This document shows positions 48,830 through 61,205 of a stretch of DNA of 64,000 nt, piece after piece. Below the pieces are notes generated by a model that saw nothing but the letters and a program-made list of their open reading frames with translations, made no database searches and had not been told where the DNA came from. Position 1 is the stretch's first letter, and each line of letters opens with the position of its first letter. This DNA is from Neelides folsomi (Eukaryota > Arthropoda > Collembola > Neelipleona > Neelidae), in NCBI GenBank assembly GCA_034687125.1, contig JAQGBZ010000068.1:1-64000 (forward strand). Direction: 5' to 3'. Both the position numbers and the translations under genes were made by a program.

Positions 48830-51223
48830 ACACATAAATGTAAAATACCAAAGGCGCATCGAGACCAACAAAAACAAAGTTTGGCATGAATGAGTCGCAT
48901 ATATTATTGGAATTGGAGTAACACGGAACATAAATTTTACATATACAATTAGTAATTAGCTTTCGAGCCCGAGAGAGGAGGAAATGAAAGTGCACAAGGG
49001 TAATTTCACTCGCGAGGGCATTGGGACATTAAACCATTCATATTCTTTGGATTCGGAGTTAAATCCCCCTTAGTCATTCGTCTAGTGATTCATTCTTTGA
49101 TGGGTCTCGGAACGTGTTTGGTAAAGCATGGGGTATAGACACAAGTTGATATTCTTTATCTTCCTGTGCTCTCCCGTAATGTCTGAAAGGAGCAATTTAA
49201 TGAATAGCAGGGGGACGAAGGAGAAATGAAAATAGGAAACATTGCGGCTCTTCGTCTTTTCATCCCTCCCAATACCGAGGGCATTTCTGCTCACTTATCC
49301 CCTTTACTACATAAAAAATTGTCTTATTTATTCGAAACCAAGACATTGATTAACAGCCTTCCGTTGTACATTAACCCTTTGCTTACCAACGTATTTACAG
49401 TTGTCGTGTCTGTCCTTTGAATTACCTACATGTAATTTATACATAATTTCATATTGCCCAACTACAGCTTTATGTCCCTCTAATCAAAATGGAAATTTAT
49501 GGGGTAAATAGGGAGATTTGAAAGAGAGACAAACCTGAATGGTCTCATCAATTACGATTATACCTCCAGAACTTACGATTCCGAATATCTCTTGTCGTGA
49601 ATGTCAATTTACAAGTTTGTGATTAACAGAGGAAATTAGTTGTGTCGCTCAATTCAAGGTGATTTAGGACCACCGAGGATTATTAAATTTTCAAAGCACT
49701 TTGAATAATTAAATGATTGAACAATTGAAGGATTGAGTACTTTTAAAAATTAAATCATCGTCTGTTTAGGACTAAAGCAAAACAATGAAAAATGATTCGA
49801 TTGAAAAAGTTATAACAATTTGATTTGATTGATTGATTTAAATGATCATTCAATGTTGGGTCAGTTGATGTTTTTCTCTCTGACTGACTGACTGACCCCG
49901 ACCGAGAGAGAATAAACTTCAGTACATGGAGAAAGTGAACTTTGGAGGGTAAAAATCAAATCCATTTAGAAAGAAGGCAAAGTTAAACGGACGGCACCGT
50001 CTGGATCTCTCCTCTACGCAAATTGTGGTCCTTTGGGGTATAAAGCTTTACATCCATGTTCGTCCCTCCACCCTCTATCTTGAGAACATTCAATTGGAAA
50101 GGAATCGAATTTGAGGGAAGGAACCCCCCGAGGAAGGCTCAGAATTTCAGATGACACCCAACGATGCAATTTCACGGGTGGTTCTTCTCGGGAGAAATCT
50201 CCCCAGAACGAAGAGCTAATTTTGTGGAAATTACCTTAACTCATTCTCTCTTCCGCCGACGAATCTCTCAATCATCTTTCTCACATCAAAATCCTTTCCC
50301 CCTTAATAACCACAAAGAGAGTCTCCATTCGAATAATTGCCTTTTCAATTACCTTCCTCAATTCCAACTTTCCTTCATCTTCATATCCAGTTCCATATTA
50401 AAGCCAGAAGTTCCAATTTGGTATTTGAATGTTACATTGCAACACATGTTACTAATAATATTGAATATTCAAAATAATAAATTGTGATTTATAAGATCAA
50501 TTATTTATATCGTGTATTTAATTAGTAGTTAGGAATGGGCTGAGATTAATTAAAAGTATAAAATTTTAACAAATAACGATTTCTAGAGTCGCATTGGAGT
50601 TTATTTATTAAAATCGGCTGATATATTGTAAGTGGTTCAAAGAAGTTGAAAGTAGTGGAGCAAATTAATTTCGAAGGTTACGTCGTAAGGCTGAGAGAAC
50701 GGCTCTCGATTAGAAAAGGAATCTTTATTTACTTTCTCCTTCCCCACCTTCCTCCATAAGGAATCCCGCGTTTCTAGCTGGTATGGCTGAACATAGCAAA
50801 GTTAATTAAAATCACAAGTCTTCTTCATTCTTAAGAAGAACTGACTTCAGTTATTCAGGTTCAACATTTACTCGCTATATTTACTTTTAGTAGTTTATTG
50901 TGAAGCTTGTTTAGTTATGTAAATACACCATTTATCCTGTAATTAGTTTTGTTCTAATATTACTTTCCTGGCTTTATAAATTAACTTTTATTATACCTAT
51001 ACGGGAATATGACTGAAAGCTGTTAAATGTTAAAATTATAATTTGTTGCTAAAAACAATTTCGCTGCTTTAGTTACCTATGCAGAAATGTAAAGAATTTA
51101 GAGAATAAATAAACCTTATACACAAGTTATACATACACAGTAATCGTCGGAATATAACTAACTAAATACACAGTAATCATCGGAATGGAAATCAAGGGAA
51201 ATAAAGGTTCAAACTCTCTGGAG

Positions 51224-51333
51224 ATTCATAAAAGAGATTGACGAGATACCTTTAACAAATTGTTAGACCTATAATCACTAGCTGAGCAATAAATTAAGAT
51301 GGGAATGATGATGTAAATCAATACGAGAGATAC
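51224..51333. repeat. Direct repeat, first copy
   Basis: GATTCATAAAAGAGATTGACGAG, in its 20-base core CATAAAAGAGATTGACGAGA, followed by TACCTTTAACAA, AGACCTATAAT and GATGATGTAAATCAAT, is repeated with changes at 52397-52478. An internal 30-base stretch is missing from the second copy. Confidence 0.7.
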
Positions 51334-52182
51334 GAGAGAAGCGAGAAAGTAGTAGAAATAAATCTATTTATGTTGAAGGTTCAAATTTTAAGCGTTTCCC
51401 GTTTAAATATTTTTCACTGTGGATGTCGAGTAAGTCAGTTAGAATTTACGTAGAATCCCATCTGTAATTGAAAAAATGACCAAGTTGTATTATCTTACAA
51501 AAACAATTTACAATAATTTCCCACCAATGATCGCACAATTCATTTATTTATTTTGTCTAAAAGTTAAAGTACAATTGAATATTATTAATTACCTCTTGAT
51601 ATTGAGGCAATAAACTGATTGTGGAAGAAACTTAATTATTTCACAAAAGCAATTTTTAATAATTCGCCACCAATGATCATAAGGTAGTGGGAAAGTAATT
51701 AAAATGTTACGAGCTGTTAGTTAAAATTAATTTCAATTTGTAAAAGGAGATGAAGATGAAATCAAAAGACAAAAGAGGAAAAAAGAAGTTGAATCATTTG
51801 AATCATAGGAATTCGTGATACTCAATTGTCAACCAGCCTTCTGCCAATCACAATTCATGGCACATAATTGGAACTCCCTTCCTTCAATTTCACCAATAGA
51901 GAAACTCGTTTCATAGCTAATTTAATAAATTCGACTTTAACTAACTACCCATTAACACTAATGGACATAAAATGCAAAAAATCATAAAAGATCCAGATCC
52001 TTAGCATTAAATGTCCAGGTGAGGATTGAAAGGAGGAGATCAATTGTATTATAAGATTAAGTTGAAGGCCATGTTTACTAAAAGTGATCCGGAATAGATG
52101 AAGGCGAAGGTTCCTCTAATACAATCAGATTATATCAGTCTCATCCTCTCAAAGAAAAAAAAACTTATTGTATACCTACCAT

Positions 52183-52391
52183 ATAGTATATTATATGGTA
52201 GATATTTTTGTACACATATGAATTATGTGTATAATGATAATACATTTTAACTAATGCAGCGGCGGGTCCGGGGGTGTGGGACCCAAAAATTATATAAAAG
52301 ATAAATATCGTAAAAACCATCATTTTGTTTCGAACATCATTAATAATTGTAATCTTAATTAATTTTATCTTGAGCCAAACTTGTGCCAATT
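52183..52391. repeat. Dispersed repeat family, copy B
   Basis: This is the second copy of the repeat at 35988-36219, same orientation, sharing the GC-rich GGGTCC...GGACCC hairpin core. The long AT-rich hairpin of copy A is broken here: its right arm is absent. Confidence 0.7.
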
Positions 52392-52396
52392 GTGGG

Positions 52397-52478
52397 ATTC
52401 ATAAAAGATTGTGACGAGCTGATACCTTTAACAATTTTCTAGACCTATAATGATGATGTAAATCAATTTCAGAGATTC
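52397..52478. repeat. Direct repeat, second copy
   Basis: This is a shorter copy of 51224-51333, beginning immediately after repeat copy B. The pair brackets about 1.1 kb. Confidence 0.7.
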
Positions 52479-55400
52479 TATGTTAGATATTATTATTATG
52501 TGTAATAATTTGTTTAACACAATTCCATTTAAAATCCTTAATAAACTAGAATAGAACTTCAGTAATAACACTTGAGTGGATTATGTTGGGGGAAAGATGT
52601 TTTTCCAAAAAGTGTCTTTTATTGACAAGTTTTTTCAAAGAAATCTCATCTTAATCTTCTTCATATTTCCCCTTTCCAAAATGGGTAAAATTCTTTTTGA
52701 AGGATGGAAGAAATATCTAAAACCTTCGACCCTTCCAGTTCTATTGATGGACAAACTTTTCCTTTTTCAATAAACGGGAGATAAACACTTTTCTTTTTCA
52801 AAAAATATTGAGCTGAGAAGTTGAGCTCCCCACAGATGCAATTTCTCAAAACTTCAATTTCATTTAAACTTTCCTACTATATTTTATATTACTTGGTTCG
52901 CATATGTTTTTCCCTCGGTTAAGCCTTATTAAAATATTAATAAGTAATTTAATTCTGGGTTTAAATTTAAAATATTCACAATGTGTATATAATGTATAGT
53001 AGATACATGAAAGCCAATTTAAGCCTTTGATGGTATACATTACCTCTGATCATTCCAAAGCAATTTTCTTTGTAAGGAGATGAAATCTGACATTGGACAT
53101 TTCCTGTGCGGATTGTGGATGATTAGTTATTAATTGACGATTAGAAGTATTAGGAGAGAAAGGTAACAAGCGGTTCCTATGCCTGGAAAATCCCCCTTTC
53201 TCAGCTCAAGTGCATAACGAGGAGAGGAAGTCAAATTAAAGGTTCCATTTATTACCATAATAGCATAAAGCAGCGAATCGGGCAGAAGAAAAGGCTCCAC
53301 TCTTGAGAATGGTGATGAGGAGGAAATCCACAGAGGAATACACGTTTTCCAACCCTTTTCATCACACCACTTTAGGAAGGTATTATATAACTCTACATGT
53401 CCGCTGGTGAATGGAAGTGAGATAAGTCCCGTTGACAGAGAGCCGCCCCTCAATGAATCTCGATAATATGCATTTTGATTACTTTTGGAGTTCCCACCCG
53501 ACTCTATTTTTTAACCCGACCGTAGTTTTCAGTGGGGCGTGTTGCAGCATGAAATCATCTCGTTTGGGTTTCAAATCAAAGTTCCATTAACGACTTGACG
53601 TTGTCAACCGTCCACCCTCAATGTCCCCTCATCTCCATCTTTCAAATCGACACCCGCGAGTGGGACTTGTGAATGTATGAACCGTCATCATCTCCTTCTT
53701 GAGCATGAAGTGGCGATGAGGCACTGCTCCACTTCACCCTCGACAAATATAAATATTCCTCTCGAACCATGGTGTAGTAATGCCATTGAAAGGTTTCCCC
53801 TACTGGTCTGAGAGAAACGCACATTCGTCACTCTATTTTCCTTAGCTCATGGCATCTTCTCAGGAGTTGAGGACAAGAGAACCTCTGCTCAGAATTCACA
53901 ATCACCTCCCCTTCAAAAGTTCAGAGTAATCGTATAATCTCACTGAGGGATCCGTCTTTTTAATCTTGCCCCTATTATCCTCTTTCAGCTCTCTTCGATC
54001 CTTCAACGTAGTATGTAATATATCTATAAGCTCCCAATATCTCAATACTCCAATTTTTACGCATTTATGTATACATAAAAATAAATACTAGGAAATATTT
54101 AAAGCATGCATATCTGTAGAATATATGCTTACATAAGTATGTTGGATATATGTATAATTCAAAAATGTATATGCATTGTATGTATATGTATTGTATGTAC
54201 TGCCATATTAACTTCTTACAGTATTTACACACTTGTCAACTGAATGTAATACAGATGAATAATCTTTGAACGATATGGACTATGTGAACGATCCTTCATT
54301 GGATATTGATATATTTTTTGCACCAAATGACAAATGAAACTTTAATGTTTGTTACAAAAAGAGATGTTGAATGTTGTGGGTTTTAATTTCTTTAAATTGT
54401 TTTTTATTGGTTGTGAGAAATAAAGTTGAAATATTGTTAGGTTGAGGGCAGGAAGCGGTATAAAAGGGTCGAGTGTTTGCGGAGTAACTTCATCTCGAGT
54501 AATATGAAGGTTGAACTGTGTAATATAGCCGGAGAGTCTTCGTCTGTTTGCCGTCTGGAATCTGGAATGTGGAAGGGAGGAAAAGATGACAAATAGAGGG
54601 TGAGCTCAATGTGTGGGAAGAGATGGAACAATGGGCAAAAGATGAGCCCGAGGTAGAAAGGGAGGAACTCCATATGTAGCAATAGGAGAAAACTTGTATA
54701 TTAAAGGACCTCAATGATGAGGATTCAGGGTAAGTAATAGCAACGACTCACCGTTAACAACTTTCCCCACACTCGCCCCACTCACTCATTTCTCGGATCT
54801 CCAGGGGAGAAGGACAAAAAATGAGATTTTGTGCCAAGGAGGAGCGGAGGGAGTGAACCCTCCATTCTTACCTTAATTACTCGCGTAATAAGAATGAGGA
54901 AAGTCTTGAAATGGTCTCATAACTCAATCAATCAACCCTTGTGGTTCTCTGGAGATGATGTCATTTGCCCTTCCAGCCTCAGCTATGATTCATGCACTTG
55001 CTTTTGTGGATAATTAAATTCCACCCTTCACACTTTCTTTATCTTCAGCTCCCCCGGCAGAAGGAGACTGACTGTATTTATATTTCTTATCTTTATTAAA
55101 ACATTAATCTTAATATTTTAATTCTCAATATTTAATAGGTGCTACACTTACATATGTACATATGTAACGTGGTTATATCATATCTCTGGAGATATTTAAG
55201 ATATATTAAAGATTTTCTGGTCATGTGTCAATTTTATTCACTTATATCAATTTTTACTGCTTTTAACTATCAAGAGGTTTAAATATGTAAAAGGTATCAT
55301 ACAAGTGTCTTGATACTTACGAGGCACTTTGTAACCTTAAGGAATGGAATAACTGAGGCTTCGAAATTCTTTAAATATTCCATTCGTAAGGTTCACACAT

Positions 55401-56693
55401 TAAGGGTGAATTGGAAGGAATTAAGTGTGAGTTATTAAGGGAAGATGGAATAAGGCTGACATATATAATCAGGTCTTGAATGGAGTGAAATGTCATTGTG
55501 CTCCGAAGGTCGGCATTTAGTGCCGGATGATGAAATGCTTCGGAAGAAAAGAATGAAAAGTAGGTGAGCTGTAAATTTTTGTCTCGGATCATAATGGATC
55601 TCCGTCCCTCCATAACCTTAAGATTGAACTTGCAGGGTTGACTGTTTGGCATCGGCTGAGATGAGACAGCCTGACCTCATTGTTGTCAATTCCAAAGGTG
55701 ATAAAAATGTTTTGGGAAAAACCATCACCGACCTCCTTGGTGTTGCTCCATGCTTGGAGAGGCTTAAGTTGACATTGAAGGAGCCGGTGGCCCTCAGTCC
55801 TTTATAAATCATGATGGGTGTGATGGGCCACGGAGTTCCTCTTTTTATCATTACGATTCATCAGGCACCTTCTTTTGGCATTGGAGAGGTATGCGAGGAG
55901 CCTTAAGAGCCCCTAAGTGATCCGACCGAGAGGGCGACGCGACGGAAGGTATGTTGAGGTGTAGAGCGTTGCGCGATAAGGGCTACATCGATCCAACCCA
56001 TGCTCTATACTCCTACACATACAAATACAACGAGGGCCCTACCGCCGAGTCTCAGTCTGCGAACCGTGGGCTTCAAGGACCGTCCTTCCCGCCCTCACCG
56101 ACTGTGGGAAAAAGAAGCCCTCATTTGTAATTCGAGGACTTCCAAGCAACCATCATCAGAGAAATTCCTCAACGGCCTTCTGCAGACCACTAATCCGGAT
56201 TCGCATTCCGCCCTGTGCACCCTCCGAATGTCCTCTTTCCCCCTCGTGCCATATTCCCCCAAATCACTCATTTCCCACAAAAACAATTATTTTTTATCCG
56301 CCCGCCCTTCAAAGTCTCGGGCCTTTCATGAAGATTGATTTCCGGCAAGTGGACAGCTCAATTGTTTGCACAACACCCAATGTGTATTTATCTGAATTCC
56401 CAAGTGTTTGACTGCGATTTGACAGGTCCTGTATTAAATTGGTCGACAATTGAAATGAGCTAACAAATTGAGATTTCTGCCATTGTGCATTTTGGCTGTC
56501 AGCTTAGGTCAATGTGATTATTATAGATATTTGAAAAGAGGAAACAAAGTGATTTGGTATATGAATACATTTTTTACACATTCGTAAATAGCCGGCCAAG
56601 ATAAAGTTGACTGGACCAGTGGAAGGAGCAAAGAGGCCATAAGTCAACTCTGTGGTACAAAATGATAAGGAGCTTTGGGAGAGTGAGACTTAC

Positions 56694-56732
56694 CATTAAG
56701 GAAATTTACATATGACGTCTCATATTTGCCTT
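56694..56732 (-). CDS. Candidate 39-nt microexon, unknown gene
   Basis: On the minus strand, GGGTTCACTCAG precedes and a strong GTAAGTCTC donor follows. The frame (phase 1 on both sides) reads GKYETSYVNFLN. A 1-1 cassette of 39 bases could be skipped without a frameshift. No homology is recognised. Confidence 0.2.
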
Positions 56733-57824
56733 CTGAGTGAACCCATCAGAGGGAGAGATATGATCTCGAGCTTATTTCCATGTTCACTCTGACCCCTTTC
56801 CCTTCGTGTCATCGAGGACATTGACAAGTTTGTAAAGACACTTTAAAATCTCTAGTTTGAAAACATGAAGAATGTGAGATTCGTGCGGTTGATAAGGAAG
56901 AGATCTTCGGTGGTCTCGGATCACCATGTCTGACTCCATTTCAAATTTCATAACAAAGGCCCCAGTCTTTGGGACTTCAAAACCATTTGTGACTACTCAG
57001 CCTTGCCCATGGAGTTAATATATTTGTGAGTTCCGGACCATCATTTGCATTTCTCAGGCCGATGAAATATTGCATAGTTGGATTAAAATCCTCCTTGCAA
57101 AATTTATGATCCTCGCTGTGAGTGTTCAAGTGATGGGCCGGTGTGGGTAATGAACAAAACTGCTGCCGGCTCTCACCTCATCCTCTGTCCAGACGAGATT
57201 GTGGAGGGAGAGGGGCGAGGCCTCATTTCCCTATTAAATTCATTTCTCTGCGAGATTCGTTTAAGAGGGCTCGCCGGCTCCTACCCTTTCCCCACATTAC
57301 AAAGTTGTTAAGGGAAGAGATGTGCTTCAGTCGGCTCAAGAACTCTGCCCACTTCACTTGGCTCCCTAATAGAAATTAAATTCCCACTTCTCACTTAATT
57401 ACATTTTATACACAACAAGATGTGGACCGAAATGTGGAGTCGTTTTAGGGCTCGTGAACAGAGGGATTGAAGCACCTTCAAGTGGCCCAATATTTTTACA
57501 ACAATTTCCGATTCTCAAGGGTTGAATTTCCTCATTAAAGTAATTCATTTCCGGGAAGTTCCTCTTGTGCCCCTTGAGCATTAGCAAAAGGCCGTATGCT
57601 AATCCCAGTTATTAGCAAGGGTGGAAACCTTCTTGAGGTCTCCCTCAAATGAAATCTCCTCTTCAAATTCAAATTCCTCTCTCTGGAGGCGAGGGCGGTG
57701 AGTGTGAGACAGGAGTCGGCGGAAGCTCGGAACCCCCTTTGAAGATCCTCATAAATATAAAGGAATTTGGAATCTCAGTGAGTGAGGTTCTCTTGAAACA
57801 ATAGTGGAGATCTCATCTCAAGCC

Positions 57825-58034
57825 ATGGAGATGAGAACGCGGCACATGACAATCCCAAAGCCCATCCACCACACTGCCAACTACCCAACCCGACTTCCTC
57901 TCAATCTTCTCGCGTGGCAGAAGAGCAACTTTGGAAGTTATCCCTCGGTTAGGGAACAGGAGGCTCAGTCGGAAATTACAGCTTCGGCTTTTATGTGGAA
58001 ATGCGAGAAAAATGGTCCAGGAAGAATGAAAAGG
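57825..58034 (+). CDS. Candidate first coding exon of a small basic protein
   Basis: An ATG in a strong context (AGCCATGG) opens 70 codons ending exactly at a good donor (AGG/GTAAGA, phase 0). The peptide begins MEMRTRHMTIPKPIHHTANY and ends CEKNGPGRMKR. It would join the terminal segment at 61035-61205 in frame, giving 126 residues. Product unknown. The purine-rich strand makes open frames likely by chance, so this is tentative. Confidence 0.25.
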
Positions 58035-59073
58035 GTAAGACCGAATTCATCTTCTAATTTTGTACATACTAATTTCGGATCAACTCACTATTTACCTCAC
58101 AACGAACTACTCATTATAAATTTGATAGAAACATTCGCATTATTAAAATACAATTATATAAATATTTTAATAATACATAATACAGGCCTGTATTTTACTG
58201 TTTTAGATATATTAAATAAGTAATGTTAAATATAAATATGAAAGCAAATAAAACGAATGTGAAAAAGGTAAAGAACGCTTAAGCTATGGGGTTGGGGGAT
58301 TTGAGGGGAGAAATAATAAGAAATAATGGCCCAAAATCTAAAGGTTTTTCTAAGACCGTTGCTCAAAAGAGAAGTCTGTCACTTATCTCAAATAAATAAA
58401 AATGAAAACACCTCAATGGAATATAGTCCGACGTTGCTACTGAAAAAGATAAAAAGCCTCTTTGAAATATGACACACCAACTGAAACCTAGTAAGAAATA
58501 TTGTTAAGGAAAATTTTCAAAGCACAAATTGAATTGATACAAGAAAAATCCCCCTTCTTCAACCGTGTTATACTCCTTCGTATCTCTAACTAAGGTATTT
58601 GCATTGAGCCCGAAATTTGAGAAATGCACAAAATATTTTCAGCAACATGAGGGGTGATGGAAATCATCAAAATATTTATTTAACTCATAAAAGTAAAAAA
58701 AATGAATATTATTCAAACATTACATATTACTAAATATTACTTTGTACTTATACATACTACAATATACATACCTAACATAATATACCTATTGTTAGGTATG
58801 TATTTATTTAGTACATGTTAGGTACATAAGACTGTAAATTTTTTATCAGTACTAATACACCTGTATGATGTGGGCTTTATACCCATATAGAAAGATTACT
58901 CTGAGAAAGTAGAGAGATTATTGATATTGATTCTGAGTCATCCGGTTTGTCGGGGGTTCTTCTATTACATGTCTGGACAAATTGCCGGTGTGAGGGAGAA
59001 GTTCCTTTGTCTGACTTGTCGCCGTGAAAGAGGCAAAGAGAGTTTTCCCCCTTTCTTCTTTCTTCCTTGAAGG

Positions 59074-59206
59074 CTATTTGTTGGACATGTGAGGAAGATC
59101 GGCATTATTCATGATCCTTCTTCGTCTCTCTGGCCATTCAATTGAAGATGCTTGAAAAAGCAATTGTGCAACAAAGACATTTTTCCCCCGTCCGGACAAA
59201 GAAGTT
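59074..59206 (-). CDS. Candidate terminal exon, unknown minus-strand gene
   Basis: A good acceptor (TTTATGTTTTGCAG) is followed by a frame (entry phase 2) reading TSLSGRGKNVFVAQLLFQAS, then SIEWPERRRRIMNNADLPHM and SNK before a TAG. If real, its upstream exons lie to the right. It would be nested within the candidate plus-strand pair 57825/61035, so at least one of the two models may be wrong. Confidence 0.25.
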
Positions 59207-61034
59207 CTGCAAAACATAAATTTAATAAATAATTAAAGTTTATTTACACGCTCGCTAAACTGATGTATAATATTTTAAATTGAATATGCAATTGGGTATT
59301 AATAGTTAATAGATAGGTAAATCCGAAATAGGGTAATGGAGGGATTGTAAAGGAATAGAAATTAAGGGTATTGTTAAAGTAATTCCTTTTCTATTTCTTT
59401 GAACTATAACTATGAATTTCTCACATTAGGCTCGAAGGAGAATGTTATCAGAACTTAATAAGAAGACATGGTATTAAAATTCATGAGATGCATAATTAAG
59501 CCATAAAGTTTCGTCCTATTCTTTGAAGCCGACTTCTTAGTGTCCTCAGGCTCATTGGGTGAAATTATATAATAGAGGACTTGTTTTCATACACATAAGT
59601 TGTCTGCTAGTGAGTAGAACATTTTATAAAACATCCTCTTTACAAATATATATTTTATATTCCTTTTCGTACTGCTATTTTTGTACATGTTAATATATTT
59701 CGAACGGAGCCACATTCAGTTACTGATAGGATGTTGAAGGCTTTTGGTGAGAATTGGTGATTAGGAGAACATAATGGGAGATTGGAGAGGGAGACGATGG
59801 AGATTGGATTTCAAATGGGAATTGAGGGAGAGGGTTAAAATGTTCCAATCCTAGCAAATTCAATTGTAGGTCTTTGGAAGAAACGATAATTTTGAAAAGG
59901 TCTTCTAATGGGGGACGATGTGAAGAATGGGGGGAGGTAGATTAGGTCTTTGAGAATCAACATCAATCTATCCCTCCAAATTTTATTTATCTTACTACGA
60001 GACTACGAGATTTGACTCGTTCGACAAGTCTCTTCCTTAATTTGTATACAGATATGCTTAAATATAAATACAAAGGATATTTTTATTAATTTAAGTTGAA
60101 TATGAAAAGTTGAATGGAAAAAAAGTGAAATCGAGTTGTATGAAAAATGGTTACTTGTTCAATTAGCGTTAAAGGCACGTATTTAATGAAGAAGGCTGCG
60201 GAGGTATTTAATAGGCTGGGAGAAGAAATAATAAATTAGATAAAGCCATTAACACCATATGTCATAATTTACAGCGGCGTTATTTTTCATTTTCGATATA
60301 TGGCGTATTTTTTCTTTACAAAAAAGAATTATGATGGACTTTTAAAAATAAGAATATTTTGCAAAAATAGCCCTTTTATCCATGAGGCACGATGTGACCA
60401 AAATCTGGGAAGTTCAAGTCCAAAGTCCATGTTGCTTTCGCAAATTCGCAATTCGCAATCCCCAATTCGCATCTCGATTCACAATTTAGGAATTCTGACA
60501 TTTTCTGATAATTACAACCTCGAATCAACTATTCGAAACTGGAAATCGTTAATCTGGGAATCTAAATATCAATTATGTATCAAATCATAAACTCGGTGAT
60601 TCAACTGCCCGATTAATTAATCTTATATAATAAATCATTTAAGAAAGTATAAATATTTACCTCGTATTAAATTCTCTAAAAAATACAAACAATTATTTTT
60701 ATAATTTCAATCTCAATGTCATCGATGTGTAAATATTTATATTACATTTAAAATTTGTTTTCTAATTATGCATAGATGAATGAACTTGTGAATTGAAATC
60801 ATCCGTTTGAATTAACTCGATCAAAATTTGATTCAACCATGTAATGGATAAATTTATTCAACCGAAGTTTAAAAAGTACAAAAGGTATTTATTATATTAC
60901 ATCCTTCCCCATTAAAACCATTTCTTCTACTCCAACTAAAATATTTATTTTAATCTTTCCCTGTCCTTATTCGTTTCTTCACAACTCCTACATGTTTGTC
61001 AATGTTTCCATCGTGCTAAATGTGGATTGTCCAG

Positions 61035-61205
61035 GTAGATGATAGAAGAATTATGGTCCCAGGACGGACGAGGTCGTTTGGAGAGATGAGGTCGAAGCCA
61101 ATTATTATTGGAAAAGTATTTGGAAGAGGGAAAGTGGGGCCGAGGGAGAAGTCCGGAGCGAGTAAATTATTGAAACGACCTCCGATTGTGATGCCGTTTC
61201 CTTAA
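61035..61205 (+). CDS. Candidate terminal exon of the small basic protein
   Basis: The acceptor GGATTGTCCAG is followed by an in-phase frame of 56 codons and TAA, reading VDDRRIMVPGRTRSFGEMRS and ending LLKRPPIVMPFP. The opposite strand also has an open frame here, which weakens the case. Confidence 0.25.
   Translation, partial: VDDRRIMVPGRTRSFGEMRSKPIIIGKVFGRGKVGPREKSGASKLLKRPPIVMPFP

Larger units (their letters stand above)
48830..57824. other. Region without a recognisable gene
   Basis: It contains the repeat cluster at 51135-52480. Higher-GC patches at 53100-53900, 54430-55010 and 55370-57380 hold open frames on both strands but no recognisable protein. Confidence 0.45.

Noticed and set aside
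53130-53453. 107-codon minus-strand frame with hydrophobic C-terminus
   Set aside because: Could pass for a membrane protein, but there is no homology, promoter or poly(A) context to support it.
55950-56338. 112-codon plus-strand frame and an alternative frame with a Tyr-rich segment
   Set aside because: GC-rich patch, several open frames, and a donor-like site just upstream of the possible start argues against a simple gene.
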